Part shown: positions 36,627 to 42,400 of the stretch, one piece after another | Layout of the letters: the number at the start of each line of letters is the position of its first letter | How positions within the stretch are numbered: position 1 is the stretch's first letter | Origin: Conus ventricosus | Lineage: Eukaryota > Mollusca > Gastropoda > Neogastropoda > Conidae | Reading direction: 5' to 3' | NCBI GenBank assembly: GCA_018398815.1 | Contig: CM031616.1 | Location: 24,809,971-24,873,970, forward strand | DNA length: 64,000 nucleotides | Program-made: the position numbers and the translations under genes | Notes under the pieces: generated by a model | What the model saw: only the letters and a program-made list of their open reading frames with translations | Database searches by the model: none | Told to the model about the DNA's origin: nothing

Positions 36627-39091
36627 ACATCACATGTGCATGCATGCGTGTGTGTGTGTGTGTGTAATAAATTTCAGAAGATGACCAGTACCAGCTGCTT
36701 GCTGAGAGAATTGGTCCAAAGAAGAAGAACCACAAGAGCCAGATAATTCAGCACTTTTGGAACATGAAATGAATATTTGTCATCAGTCTTCAGATGATGA
36801 ATCAGACTGTGAATTTCCATTCAATTTCTCAGGCCAGGGACAGTCAGTAGCAGTTTTCTATGATGATGCATTTTACATTGGTCAAGTACTAGACATTGTT
36901 AGATCTGACCTTGCTTGTATTTCCTTCATGGACCAGAAAGGAACAGAAAACCTATTCAGATGGCCGTTGTCAGACTCCACTGGGGAAGTTGCAAGTAAAT
37001 ATGTCTTTTATTCAGACTTCAACATTTTACCAAAGAACAGAGTTTGGAGCATTGACTTTACCCAGTGGGGAACCCTGAACAGAAGATACAAACAGTATGT
37101 TAAAAAGTACTGTTAATTTTGGGGCACAAAATGGAGATGGCCAGTTTTGCCCTGATGGTGAGCTGACTAAAAAACAAGGACATGGAAAGAGGGTGATTTT
37201 TCTGGTATTTGAAGTTTTTAAGACAGTTGTGATTTGCTGTTCCATTTGGACATATATTTGCCTGTTATTTGGACCATATTTGCTTGGTGAAATTCTTGAG
37301 CATTTGATTCTGTCCCCGTGATAATGACAGAATATATGTGGAATGTGGGTGATTTTGTTTACTTTGATGTATTTTGTACATAAAGGTGAAGGTTAAACTC
37401 ATGGATGTTTTTACCTTTAGATTCCTTCTTCAATGCTGATTATTTTGATACCTCTACTTTGTCTGTAGCATGTGTCATTCCCGAGTTATGGGTCATTAAG
37501 TAACGGTACCCTGTGTTTGCCACTAAATGACACGTTGACAAATTAGCATTTTAGTCATTTTTGAAGAGGCACAGCTAAAAAATGAATAATCACTGAGCTC
37601 TGGAAAAAAATAGGCTCAGTGTATCCATCACAAATACTAACTCTGCCAATCTGAGAGCATATTGGGTGAATAGTTCAGAAGATATGAGGGTCCAAACATG
37701 GCCTCTGGCCAAAACGTGAAAAACGCCATTTTTTTACCAAATTTTAAAGCTCAATATCTCAAAAACTATTAAACCCATGGCCTTGTAATTTTGCATGTAT
37801 ATCACTTTTAATGGGGTCTTTTGAAAAATACAAAAACATTCCATATTTTTTCAAGTTTAAAAAATGGCTGGACCTACCTAATAGAAGTATTACTGGTAAC
37901 TGTAATTATGACTGTGGTTAATCTTTGTTCTACATTCAGTAAGCTTTTATTTATATCAACTCCCCTGGAAGAAATGGCATTAACAGCCATGGGAATTGTC
38001 AGCGAAAACGCTGATTTCTGCGGCAGTAAAATTTGCTTTCCGCGAAAACGAAATTGCGTCCGCGAAAAAAAAAATCTGGGGTACAAAAAATATAAAGCAC
38101 GGTTTTAGCTGTTGCTGAACTAGTCTCGGCTGGCCTAGACCAAGTTATACTAACGCGAGCGTTATCTCGTTCTCTGTTCTCGTTCTCGCGGAAGTTTGGG
38201 TATGGACGATCGAGACTATTGCGGAACGCGAGCGTACTGTGTTTGCGTGCTGCGAACGCCTGCCTCAGTTACCCGAATCGCCAGCAACAGCAGCTATTAA
38301 CTCTCGCGGGCAGCCCAAATTTGTGAATGTCGTGACTTTCTGCGCATGCGCAAACTTTGAACAGGCGAGTTTTCAACATGGCGTGCCTTGGTCGTGTGGT
38401 AAACTTCGGCGATCCGTTCGAAGACAAGTGCCCAAATAAATGGAAATGGGAGTGGATATTTGTAGTTGTGGAGGTGGAAATCGGAGCTGTAGTAAAGAAG
38501 GAGCGCCTTGGGACGCGCTTTCGCAAGATAAATATCAGTGGAGCTGCACGGTGTATTGTCTCATAGAACTGAATAAAAACATTTTGTGCGAAAATTGTTT
38601 TTGTTTGTTGTTTTAATGCTAATTTACTTCATTTTTCTTTACGTTCTTAAATCCATAAAAATGAAGTCAGGATAGCCCAGATTGCACAGATTTTGATCTT
38701 GAAAAAAAAATTTTTCCTGGGGGGGGCATGCCACCGGACCCCCCTAGATTTCAGAGTTTTCCCTTTCAGTCAATTCCCATGCCTGCATTAAGTGGTCTCA
38801 TCTATTGCAATATCTGAGTGAAATCAAATGTAACATATTTGTTGTGTTACTGATTACAGTTAATAAGAAAATGTCAGTGTTTCAATACCGAAAAAGTTAT
38901 TCTCAAGATTTATGGCACCTAACATCAGGTGATATCTTTGTGCAAGTGATGGCTGGAAAGACGTAATGAGTGTTTATCCTTATGTCAAGTTTGGTTGTGC
39001 TGGCACTTGCAGTTGTTAACAAAAAGCTTTGCAATTATCGAGAAAAGGCCAGTGTTAAAATTCATCATGTACACAAACAAATGCATGCACA

Positions 39092-39160
<69 letters not shown>

Positions 39161-39474
39161 GCTCAGACCTAGAAGTGAAACCTTGTTATCACATGCTCAA
39201 CTGGCTACACGCGTGAGTCAGAACCCTGCCAGGCAGAGAATTTTGATTTTGTTTGTGCTGCAGCGCTTAATGGTTTGCCTGCGTGTTCATGTGGTGTTGG
39301 CAGAGTGGCAGTGGTTTCAGCCAGGACCAAAAAATGCCGGAAGTGGGCGAGTGGAACAACGACATGGCCAAGAACATGATGCCTCTACAGGATGAGCGCG
39401 ACGCCTTCGAGGATGCAGGTGATGGGGACAGGAAAGACCCCGTCGAGATGCCAGCAGACAGCATGGAAGACTGA
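10467..39474 (+). CDS. FKBP4: FKBP4/FKBP5-type peptidyl-prolyl isomerase (nine coding exons)
   Basis: The exons are 10467-10674, 12740-12904, 14123-14221, 14765-15012, 18157-18240, 20303-20470, 23773-23844, 34017-34196 and 39304-39474. They join in phase to 464 residues plus stop, close to the 459 of human FKBP4. Domains: FK1 about 12-123, FK2 about 135-240, three TPR repeats about 256-375, then a charged tail. FK1 keeps the pocket residues of FKBP12 (Y43, F53, D54, F63, V72, I73, W76, Y99, F116), so prolyl isomerase activity and FK506 binding are expected. FK2 has Leu in place of the pocket Trp, as in vertebrate FKBP52, and is probably weak. The TPRs should dock the Hsp90 C-terminus in the cytosol, for example with steroid-receptor-like clients. 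The start ATG has G at -3 and +4. FKBP4 versus FKBP5 cannot be separated here; invertebrates usually have one co-orthologue. Confidence 0.95.
10855..11300 (+). pseudogene. LINE reverse transcriptase N-terminal scrap in intron 1
   Basis: On the + strand, decayed blocks read [49 protein letters not shown] and [12 protein letters not shown] in shifted frames. This is the KxFW-Y...DKAxxLNxFFSSVFT...GPDxxPxxxLK start of a jockey/CR1-type RT. In-frame stops make it inactive. Confidence 0.65.
12740..12904 (+). CDS. FKBP4: FKBP exon 2 (FK1 C-terminal half)
   Basis: The acceptor is TGTGCAG|GAGAAG and the donor G|GTATGT. It encodes [13 protein letters not shown] (pocket V, I and W), AYAYGERG and [16 protein letters not shown], completing FK1. 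Confidence 0.95.
13442..13494 (+). mobile_element. Micro-retroposon copy 1 (53 bp)
   Basis: The body begins ACAGCCCTGATGTGGCCC and ends AACATTATCTT. A 13-bp direct repeat ATCCTAGTTTCCT flanks it (13429-13441 and 13495-13507). The same core occurs at 16790-16861 (minus) and 33049-33103. It looks like the 3' end of a SINE or LINE. Confidence 0.85.
14123..14221 (+). CDS. FKBP4: FKBP exon 3 (FK1-FK2 linker and start of FK2)
   Basis: The acceptor is TGTACAG|GACAGG and the donor A|GTAAGT. It encodes [20 protein letters not shown], which aligns with the EDLT-x-DGGIIRRI linker of FKBP52. Exact 3n length with phase 1 at both ends supports the model. Confidence 0.93.
14765..15012 (+). CDS. FKBP4: FKBP exon 4 (FK2)
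   Basis: The acceptor is TTGCAG|TCCGAT and the donor AAG|GTATTG. It encodes [30 protein letters not shown] and [10 protein letters not shown], then [17 protein letters not shown]. Leu replaces the pocket Trp in PGLELA, and the loop is extended, as in other FK2 domains. Confidence 0.95.
15244..16364 (+). repeat. Tandem duplication of about 560 bp in intron 4
   Basis: The sequence 15244-15803 is repeated head-to-tail at 15803-16364. The only difference I see is one extra A in the second copy near 16044. The unit holds no exon. Near identity implies either a very recent duplication or an assembly artefact. Confidence 0.9.
16790..16861 (-). mobile_element. Micro-retroposon copy 2 (72 bp)
   Basis: The minus strand reads GAGACAGAGAAGCCCTGATG...ATAAGCAACATTATCTTATC. 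A 10-bp direct repeat TCTTCAGCTA flanks it (16780-16789 and 16862-16871). It extends about 15 bases further 5' than the other two copies. Confidence 0.85.
17711..17976. repeat. (TG)n, (CA)n and (TC)n microsatellites in intron 4
   Basis: A (TG)n tract (17711-17741), a short (CA)n tract (17877-17897) and a long (TC)n tract (17900-17975) lie just upstream of exon 5. The open frames across them are simple-repeat artefacts. Confidence 0.9.
18157..18240 (+). CDS. FKBP4: FKBP exon 5 (start of TPR1)
   Basis: The acceptor is TGTACAG|GTC and the donor AAG|GTAAGA. It encodes 28 residues including ESWEM and [11 protein letters not shown]. The Lys/Gly-rich first TPR helix supplies a carboxylate-clamp Lys for Hsp90 binding. 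Confidence 0.93.
18366..19752 (+). mobile_element. hAT-like element in intron 5 with 6-bp target duplication
   Basis: The element 18372-19746 begins CAGGGGTGCTA and ends TACTATCCCCCTG. TTCATG flanks both sides (18366-18371 and 19747-19752). A decayed zinc-finger transposase is inside, in the same orientation. The left end has repeated TTCCGG motifs and the right end has GTTTCAGGTTT motifs, so similarity of the ends is short. Confidence 0.8.
18627..19582 (+). pseudogene. hAT-like transposase with BED-like finger, frameshifted
   Basis: The first frame (to 19115) has [10 protein letters not shown] and then a finger [20 protein letters not shown]...HAEDVDHR (C-x2-C...H-x5-H type). The frame shifts near 19050. 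The second part reads [40 protein letters not shown] and [15 protein letters not shown], a hAT-type catalytic region with an Asp in NIDEAT and another in MDNCNTMRG. It ends early, with no C-terminal dimerisation domain before the right terminus. Inactive. Confidence 0.7.
19959..20019. repeat. (AC)n microsatellite, about 60 bp
   Basis: An uninterrupted AC dinucleotide tract in FKBP intron 5. Confidence 0.95.
20303..20470 (+). CDS. FKBP4: FKBP exon 6 (TPR1 and TPR2)
   Basis: The acceptor is TTGCCCAG|AAAGGG and the donor AAA|GTATGT. It encodes 56 residues, [19 protein letters not shown] (TPR1 helix B) and [16 protein letters not shown] (TPR2), with the clamp Asn in HLNMAMC. Confidence 0.95.
20791..20960 (+). 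repeat. DIRS left inverted terminal repeat
   Basis: Starts TTTGGCATCATATAC and runs through GTAGCATTCAATGGCAGTTA and CTACTTCCGCCAAGGAAG. The complement occurs at about 22703-22870. Confidence 0.85.
21150..22440 (+). pseudogene. DIRS RNase H tail and tyrosine recombinase
   Basis: The upstream frame reads [20 protein letters not shown] and [13 protein letters not shown], the end of the DIRS RT/RNase H polyprotein. Next come the recombinase N-terminal helices ([20 protein letters not shown]) and [17 protein letters not shown] deletion follows that removes the first catalytic Arg region. Then come [35 protein letters not shown], the H-x-x-R box ([10 protein letters not shown]) and the nucleophile Tyr region (FYLRDI). 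Several frameshifts separate these blocks, so the enzyme is dead. Confidence 0.8.
22551..22640 (+). repeat. DIRS internal complementary region
   Basis: The first half (22551-22586) is complementary to the left terminus 20791-20826, with one mismatch seen. The second half (22587-22640) is complementary to the right terminus (about 22855-22910), with two or three mismatches. The junction of the two halves is where the ends would meet in a circle. Confidence 0.85.
22703..22910 (-). repeat. DIRS right inverted terminal repeat
   Basis: The complement of the left arm, plus about 55 extra terminal bases ending CTCCCCATTT that pair only with the internal complementary region. Confidence 0.8.
22911..23772. 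other. Intron 6 remainder without features
   Basis: No gene or recognisable element was seen. The short frames on both strands have no domain signature. Confidence 0.5.
23773..23844 (+). CDS. FKBP4: FKBP exon 7 (TPR2-TPR3)
   Basis: The acceptor is TTTTTTTCAG|GCAGAA and the donor CAG|GTAATT. It encodes 24 residues, [20 protein letters not shown] then RGQ. The Lys and Arg of VKAFFRRG are the usual clamp residues of TPR3. Confidence 0.93.
24654..24803 (-). repeat. 50-bp tandem repeat, three copies
   Basis: Units start at 24654, 24704 and 24754, each beginning GAAGAATGAGCA and ending AAGATGGACGTT (or ACATT), followed by a partial unit. They lie in the LINE 3' UTR. Confidence 0.9.
25072..25249 (-). 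repeat. 85-88 bp tandem repeat, two copies
   Basis: Units start at 25072 and 25160 (AGAGGAAAGAGAGGGAAAG), and a third partial start lies at 25245. Each contains GGGATGCTGCCCAAACAGAG. They lie in the LINE 3' UTR. Confidence 0.9.
25528..26149 (-). pseudogene. LINE ORF2 C-terminus (zinc-knuckle end)
   Basis: The minus strand reads [20 protein letters not shown] and later [20 protein letters not shown] with [18 protein letters not shown], then FWQDLQRCL and [11 protein letters not shown]. This C-x2-C...H-x4-C ending is typical of Tx1/L1-clade polymerases and matches 50613-51437 and 59461-59931. It joins to 28265 once the piggyBac insertion is removed. Confidence 0.85.
26410..26680 (+). pseudogene. 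piggyBac transposase N-terminal fragment
   Basis: The start ATG near 26410 ([11 protein letters not shown]) shifts frame to a segment with [31 protein letters not shown] and [12 protein letters not shown], the acidic N-terminal region common in piggyBac transposases. A TAG stop follows at 26679-26681. Confidence 0.65.
27016..27283. repeat. (TG)n/(GA)n microsatellite cluster
   Basis: Long TG tracts with a short GAGAGA tract sit between the two transposase pieces. Predicted cysteine/valine-rich proteins here are artefacts. Confidence 0.9.
27430..27690 (+). pseudogene. piggyBac transposase C-terminal cysteine-rich domain
   Basis: The frame reads [20 protein letters not shown] then [20 protein letters not shown] with a following CPSTP. 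This fits the RHF...RRCxVC...R-x-ET-x-Y-x-C-x2-C pattern of piggyBac C-termini, which binds the terminal repeats. No DDD catalytic region precedes it. Confidence 0.8.
28265..30630 (-). pseudogene. Tx1/L1-like LINE ORF2: endonuclease end and reverse transcriptase
   Basis: The segment 30630-30307 carries the endonuclease end ([10 protein letters not shown], then [12 protein letters not shown]). The 490-codon frame 30285-28813 holds the [33 protein letters not shown] then [31 protein letters not shown] (first Asp), [14 protein letters not shown] and [11 protein letters not shown] (catalytic Asp pair). The frame 28849-28265 continues with the thumb and linker. Two frameshifts separate the three frames, so it is inactive but well preserved. 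The class is set by RPISLLN and FADDT with a C-terminal zinc knuckle. Confidence 0.9.
30903..32098 (+). mobile_element. Kolobok-like element with TTAA target duplication
   Basis: TTAA at 30903-30906 and 32095-32098 flanks inverted ends AGGTCTACTTTAGAGATTTT and its complement, which extend about 28 bp with one or two mismatches. The interior carries a THAP finger, the DNA-binding domain used by Kolobok (and P-type) transposases. TTAA duplications with AGG ends fit Kolobok better than P. Parts of the 5' coding end occur twice, in opposite directions, so the copy is rearranged. No catalytic core is present. Confidence 0.8.
31183..31330 (+). pseudogene. THAP zinc-finger fragment
   Basis: The frame 31012-31449 contains [20 protein letters not shown], then [16 protein letters not shown]: the C-x4-C start and the F-P-x...W signature of THAP domains. 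The second C-x2-H pair is not intact in this frame. An inverted copy of the preceding [13 protein letters not shown] segment is on the minus strand near 31900-31850. Confidence 0.75.
32099..33034. other. Intron 7 stretch without genes
   Basis: No coding sequence or element was recognised. The frame 33016-32819 on the minus strand has no family signature. Confidence 0.5.
33049..33103 (+). mobile_element. Micro-retroposon copy 3 (55 bp)
   Basis: The body starts GCCCTGATGTGGCCC and ends TTATCTTATCTT. A 14-bp direct repeat ACCTGAATCGTGTA flanks it (33035-33048 and 33104-33117). The core is identical to copy 1 over about 48 bases. Confidence 0.88.
33610..33628. repeat. C-rich homopolymer
   Basis: A run of 19 C followed by CACCACCACCCCC. 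Confidence 0.85.
34017..34196 (+). CDS. FKBP4: FKBP exon 8 (TPR3 and following helix)
   Basis: The acceptor is GATTCCAG|TCCAGA and the donor AAG|GTGAAC. It encodes 60 residues, [19 protein letters not shown] and [16 protein letters not shown]. These align without gaps to the DFQKVLQLYPNNKAAK and EKKLYANMFERLAEE region of FKBP52. The 10.2-kb intron before it is filled with transposable elements. Confidence 0.95.
34296..34625 (+). mobile_element. tRNA-derived SINE, partial copy
   Basis: The head GCAGTGGTTAGCATCGCAG (A-box region) and GGGTTCGATTCCC (B box) match the SINE at 61522. It then follows that SINE through the CTCTCGGGCTGGTTGAC and CCAGGATATATCATGAAAG segments to about GGTCTCAGG. The distal half is missing. 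It lies in FKBP intron 8. Confidence 0.8.
35474..35480 (+). promoter_or_regulatory. TATA-like box upstream of the nested gene
   Basis: TATATAA lies 139 bp upstream of the ATG at 35613. A start about 30 bp downstream would give a leader of roughly 110 bases that contains a 31-base G run. Sequence alone; no proof of use. Confidence 0.4.
35567..35597. repeat. G homopolymer, 31 bases
   Basis: An uninterrupted G run 15 bp before the nested gene's start codon. It could fold as a G-quadruplex in RNA. The length may be inexact. Confidence 0.85.
35613..37116 (+). CDS. Nested two-exon gene in FKBP intron 8, uncharacterised family
   Basis: Exon 1 is 35613-35673 (starts [20 protein letters not shown], donor G|GTAAGT, phase 1). 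Two acceptors are possible. TTTCAG at 36677 continues [19 protein letters not shown] and stops at 36771-36773, giving about 51 residues. CTGAG at 36706 joins, also in phase, to a long frame with [16 protein letters not shown] and [11 protein letters not shown]. That frame ends in a domain with [18 protein letters not shown] and [15 protein letters not shown], and stops with TAA at 37114-37116. The second form resembles the C-terminal FYIGQV domain of uncharacterised animal proteins, sometimes near transposases; this is from memory of the pattern. A one-base error near the AAG repeat (36718-36730) could also unite the two frames. Function unknown. Confidence 0.6.
36282..36350. repeat. (GT)n microsatellite
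   Basis: A GT tract of about 68 bp in the intron of the nested gene. Confidence 0.95.
36570..36664. repeat. (GT)n microsatellite next to the nested gene's exon 2
   Basis: A long GT tract (36570-36625), a GCATGCATGC interruption and a second short tract end 13 bp before the 3' splice site, replacing the usual pyrimidine tract. Confidence 0.9.
37978..38791 (+). mobile_element. Short hAT-like element with 6-bp target duplication
   Basis: The ends CAGCCATGGGAATTGTC (37984-38000) and the complement of CAGGCATGGGAATTGAC (38769-38785) are inverted. CATTAA flanks both sides (37978-37983 and 38786-38791). At 802 bp it is a deletion derivative. It carries one small coding remnant (38378-38566). Confidence 0.85.
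38378..38566 (+). pseudogene. Transposase N-terminal remnant
   Basis: [20 protein letters not shown] then [16 protein letters not shown]. The KWKWEW block parallels [10 protein letters not shown] in the transposase at 18627. The rest of the enzyme is absent. Confidence 0.5.
39092..39157. repeat. (CA)n microsatellite
   Basis: A CA tract of about 65 bp, 150 bp before FKBP exon 9. Confidence 0.95.
39304..39474 (+). CDS. FKBP4: FKBP exon 9 (acidic C-terminal tail and stop)
   Basis: The acceptor GTTGGCAG|AGTGGC lacks a good pyrimidine tract, but the phase and charged content fit. It encodes 56 residues rich in D, E, M and K, ending ADSMED and TGA (39472-39474). A competing acceptor TTTCAG|CCAGG 17 bases on would shift frame. 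The tail is not conserved in this family, so this exon is less certain than the others. Confidence 0.8.
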   Translation, partial: SGSGFSQDQKMPEVGEWNNDMAKNMMPLQDERDAFEDAGDGDRKDPVEMPADSMED

Positions 39475-40339
39475 AGTGTGCAGAGATGTTTGATACGTAG
39501 GACCTGGTTTTTATTGTTTTCAGTCCTGTGTTCGTGTCACAAAGATTTTAGTATGTGGAAAACTGTCTGAGATTGTGTGTGTGTTTGTGTGTGTGTAATA
39601 TTTCGGAGAGATTCACGAGACAAGAATTTGTGTAAGCGGAAAAGTGTCTGAAATTGTGAAATGTTTGTTAGAGGTCATCAAGAGTCGTTCATAGAAATTG
39701 ACTGTGTTGCAGATTGTTGGATTGAGTTTAAATCCATCTGTTGATTTAGAGTTTTTTTTCTTCTTTTTTTGTGTGTTATGGTATATATCCATCCTTCCAC
39801 CCCAGCCCCTGTGCAAAGGCAAGCATGATTAAAAGATGCAGGAAAAAAATATGAATGTTGAACTCAGTTGACTGCCATTATACAGGGATCAGGTAGGTCC
39901 AAGGCCTATCAAAATCATCATTTGGGGATTTTTCATTATGGGCCAATTTCTAGTCAAAGTCGAATGGTCATTGGGCTCAAACCATAGATGCCAAACACTC
40001 AAAGAGACAAACAGAAAAACAAAGAAAAAAAATGAAATAAAAACAAAAGAAAGATTTTCACCCAGGGAGGAAAAAAAAAGAAACTTTTGTGAAGTTGATT
40101 CCTACATGACCAGGTTATGATACGAGACATTCCAAACATCCTTCTTTTTCTTTTTTTGTTTTATCTAAATGAATTAGGAATGTAATTTTCCAAAAAAGTA
40201 CTTGAGGAATTGTTGATTCCAGAAAGATATTTTCTTTCAGCAGAAATCGGCCATAGACAGAACAGTTGGCATTCTTCAAGGAGAAGACTTTGTTTACAGG
40301 GCTATGCAGTCCAATGTCATTTGTGTTTGAGACAGGTCT
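39475..40339 (+). other. FKBP4: FKBP 3' flank and probable 3' UTR
   Basis: No coding sequence. An AATAAA at 40036-40041 in an A-rich stretch is a possible polyadenylation signal, but A-richness makes it weak evidence. Confidence 0.4.
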
Positions 40340-40563
40340 GTCAGCTTATTATCCCTGACCAACATTGCAGAAGTCTTGTGTCTCTTTGGTTGATGGTGCA
40401 ATATACGTCACAAGGAAGCATAGAGTGCAGCCCTGACATGGTGTATCAGACCAAAACAATTTTGACCTCGCAACTTCATCATCATCTTCATTTATCATCA
40501 GTTGGAAAAGCAAGGCGGGGTAGGAAATATTGTTTTGGATTCTGTGGCCCTTAATACCATGAT
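40340..40563 (+). mobile_element. SINE fragment, left part (split by a hAT-like element)
   Basis: This follows the middle of the SINE at 61522: CCTGACCAACATTGCAG, AGCATAGAGTGCAGCCCTGA, the ATCATCATCTTCAT region and TTCTGTGGCCCTT. It breaks where the element at 40565 begins. The tRNA-like head is missing. Confidence 0.8.
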
Positions 40564-42156
40564 GCAGACCTGCCAACCATTACGCATTTCGCGTAATTTA
40601 TTACGCCCAAGTGATAATTCTTACGCCCTTACGCATTTAGCCAACAAATTACGCATTGAAAGTTTTCAACAACAAAAAAAAAAACCGGACGAAAAAAATC
40701 GGCTTATGTACAGACACGCACGACGCCGTGCGTATAACCAGTAATCTTCAAGAAGCGTTTCCGGTCATGCGCAGTTCGTTTCACCATCTTTACTATTCAG
40801 CGAAGTTGGCGTCTTTTTGAAGTTTTAGCTACGAAAATGTCGAAACGTGGAGTAGAAAGTTTTGGACAAGATGCGAAAAAGAAAAAACTTGGTCAAAAGT
40901 TCCGAAAAGAATACTCGGAAAAGTTCCCTGCATACGACCTTCGGCTAAAGGCGTAAATTGTGCACGGTGTACCACTTGCGAGTCGGACTTCACAATTTCC
41001 AATCGCGGGATGGTGGATGTGAAGCATCACCTTGAGTCACGCAAGCACATCGATTCCTCTAACGCGCCAAATTCTTCCAGCATCAATACTTTTTTCAGAC
41101 TGTAGACACCTCAAAAGAGGATGAAATTAGGAAAAGGGTAATTGGGGCTGAAGCATTGGTGGCCGGATTTTTCGTCGAGCACAACATCGCTCTTAGCGCA
41201 GCCGACCATGCATCCCAGCTTTTTACAGAAGCGTTCTCAGATTCGGAGATCGCCAAACAGTTGAAGAGCGGTCGAACAAAGACAACACACATTGTAAGGA
41301 CCCTTCTCTTGGAAGCCTAAACTGCTGCTGCATCTCGACTGCAGAATGGACTGTTTGTGTTGGGGACTGATGGAAGTCAGGAAGGAGGGGGGGTGGGGGG
41401 GACAAATTGTTTCCTGGGGTGGTGCGATACTTAAAAAATGACACAATCCCCACAGAGCTGATGGCCACCCCCCACATGCACAGAATCAGCAACAGGGGAG
41501 AACATTTTTTAGGTTATGTATTTTCTTAATTTCATGTTCCCAGTTTCTCCATCTTCAAACTCCCCCCCCCCCCCCCCCCCCTCAAGTCCAAATCTTTGCC
41601 AAGTCATTACTATCAAGTCAGTTGAGTTGTTGGCCTGCGTTTGTTTTTTCCCTCACTATTAGATAAGATTGTTCGTCTATGTGCATTTGTCTGACCTTAT
41701 TCAAGTTTAAAAGGTTGTGCCAGTCTTGAATAAAAGTTACTTTGTGTTAGGTTTCCTTATAAAATGGGAGCAAACGTTACCCCACTTGTTTACTGTTTAT
41801 TGTTTACTGTTCCCTGCCTCATTTCATTTCCAATTTTTTAGGTTGTTTATGGCGCACTATTAAGCCTTGGTGTGCCATGCCATGATGGTTTAGGGGATTT
41901 GTGTGTGTTTCCAGTGTATTCTACATTTTCATAATTTGTAGAGATTTCTTGTGACACTTAAAAGAAAAGCTTGTTTTTGAAGAAAAGTAAAGTTCACAAA
42001 AATTGTGTGAACAATTTCATCACATCGTGTTTGTTTGAAAAAAGGTAAATGTCGCGCTCGATTACTCTTAGCTCTCAGAAATTACACATTTCTGCCTCAC
42101 TGAGCTTCAATTCTTACTCATTGGTCTCTTTGGGGGTTGGCAGGTCTGACCATGGT
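40556..42156 (+). mobile_element. hAT-like element inserted in the SINE
   Basis: The ends CAGACCTGCCAACC (40565-40578) and GGTTGGCAGGTCTG (42135-42148) are perfect 14-bp inverted repeats. ACCATG is present on both sides (40556-40561 and 42149-42154). Three extra bases (ATG) lie between the left copy and the element. TTACGC repeats follow the left end. A decayed BED-finger transposase start lies at 40837. A C run is at 41564-41581. Confidence 0.8.
40837..41320 (+). pseudogene. BED-finger transposase N-terminus, frameshifted
   Basis: ATG at 40837 starts MSKRGVESFGQDAKKKKLGQ then FRKEYSEKFPAYDLRLK. After a frameshift near 40955 it continues CARCTTCESDFTISNRGMVD and VKHHLESRKHI, a C-x2-C...H-x4-H BED-like finger. 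Later AEALVAGFFVEHNIALSAAD matches the region after the finger in hAT-like transposases. The catalytic region is absent. Confidence 0.7.
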
Positions 42157-42400
42157 GCTGAGTTAAATTGTCCCCTTCAATGTGTTTGAATGCTTATCAA
42201 GTTGTTTGCGTTTACCGACTGAGAGGAGATTGTTGTTAGAGGAAGGTTGCAAAGGTCTTGGTCACTCTGGCTGGCTCGGTGATCAAGCAGTCATTAGAAG
42301 GTGCTGTCCTGCCTGGGCTGAAGCGGAACAGGCGCTGCTGAACACCACCAAACTGGCTCAGTAGTAGTGCAGTGTCTCTCTTGCTGGGTGTTCACATGGC
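42149..42400 (+). mobile_element. SINE fragment, right part
   Basis: GAACAGGCGCTGCTGAACAC, CCAAACTGGCTCAGTAG and AGTGCAGTGTCTC match the distal half of the SINE at 61522 (62149-62205). The two pieces together make one SINE interrupted by the hAT-like element. Confidence 0.75.
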
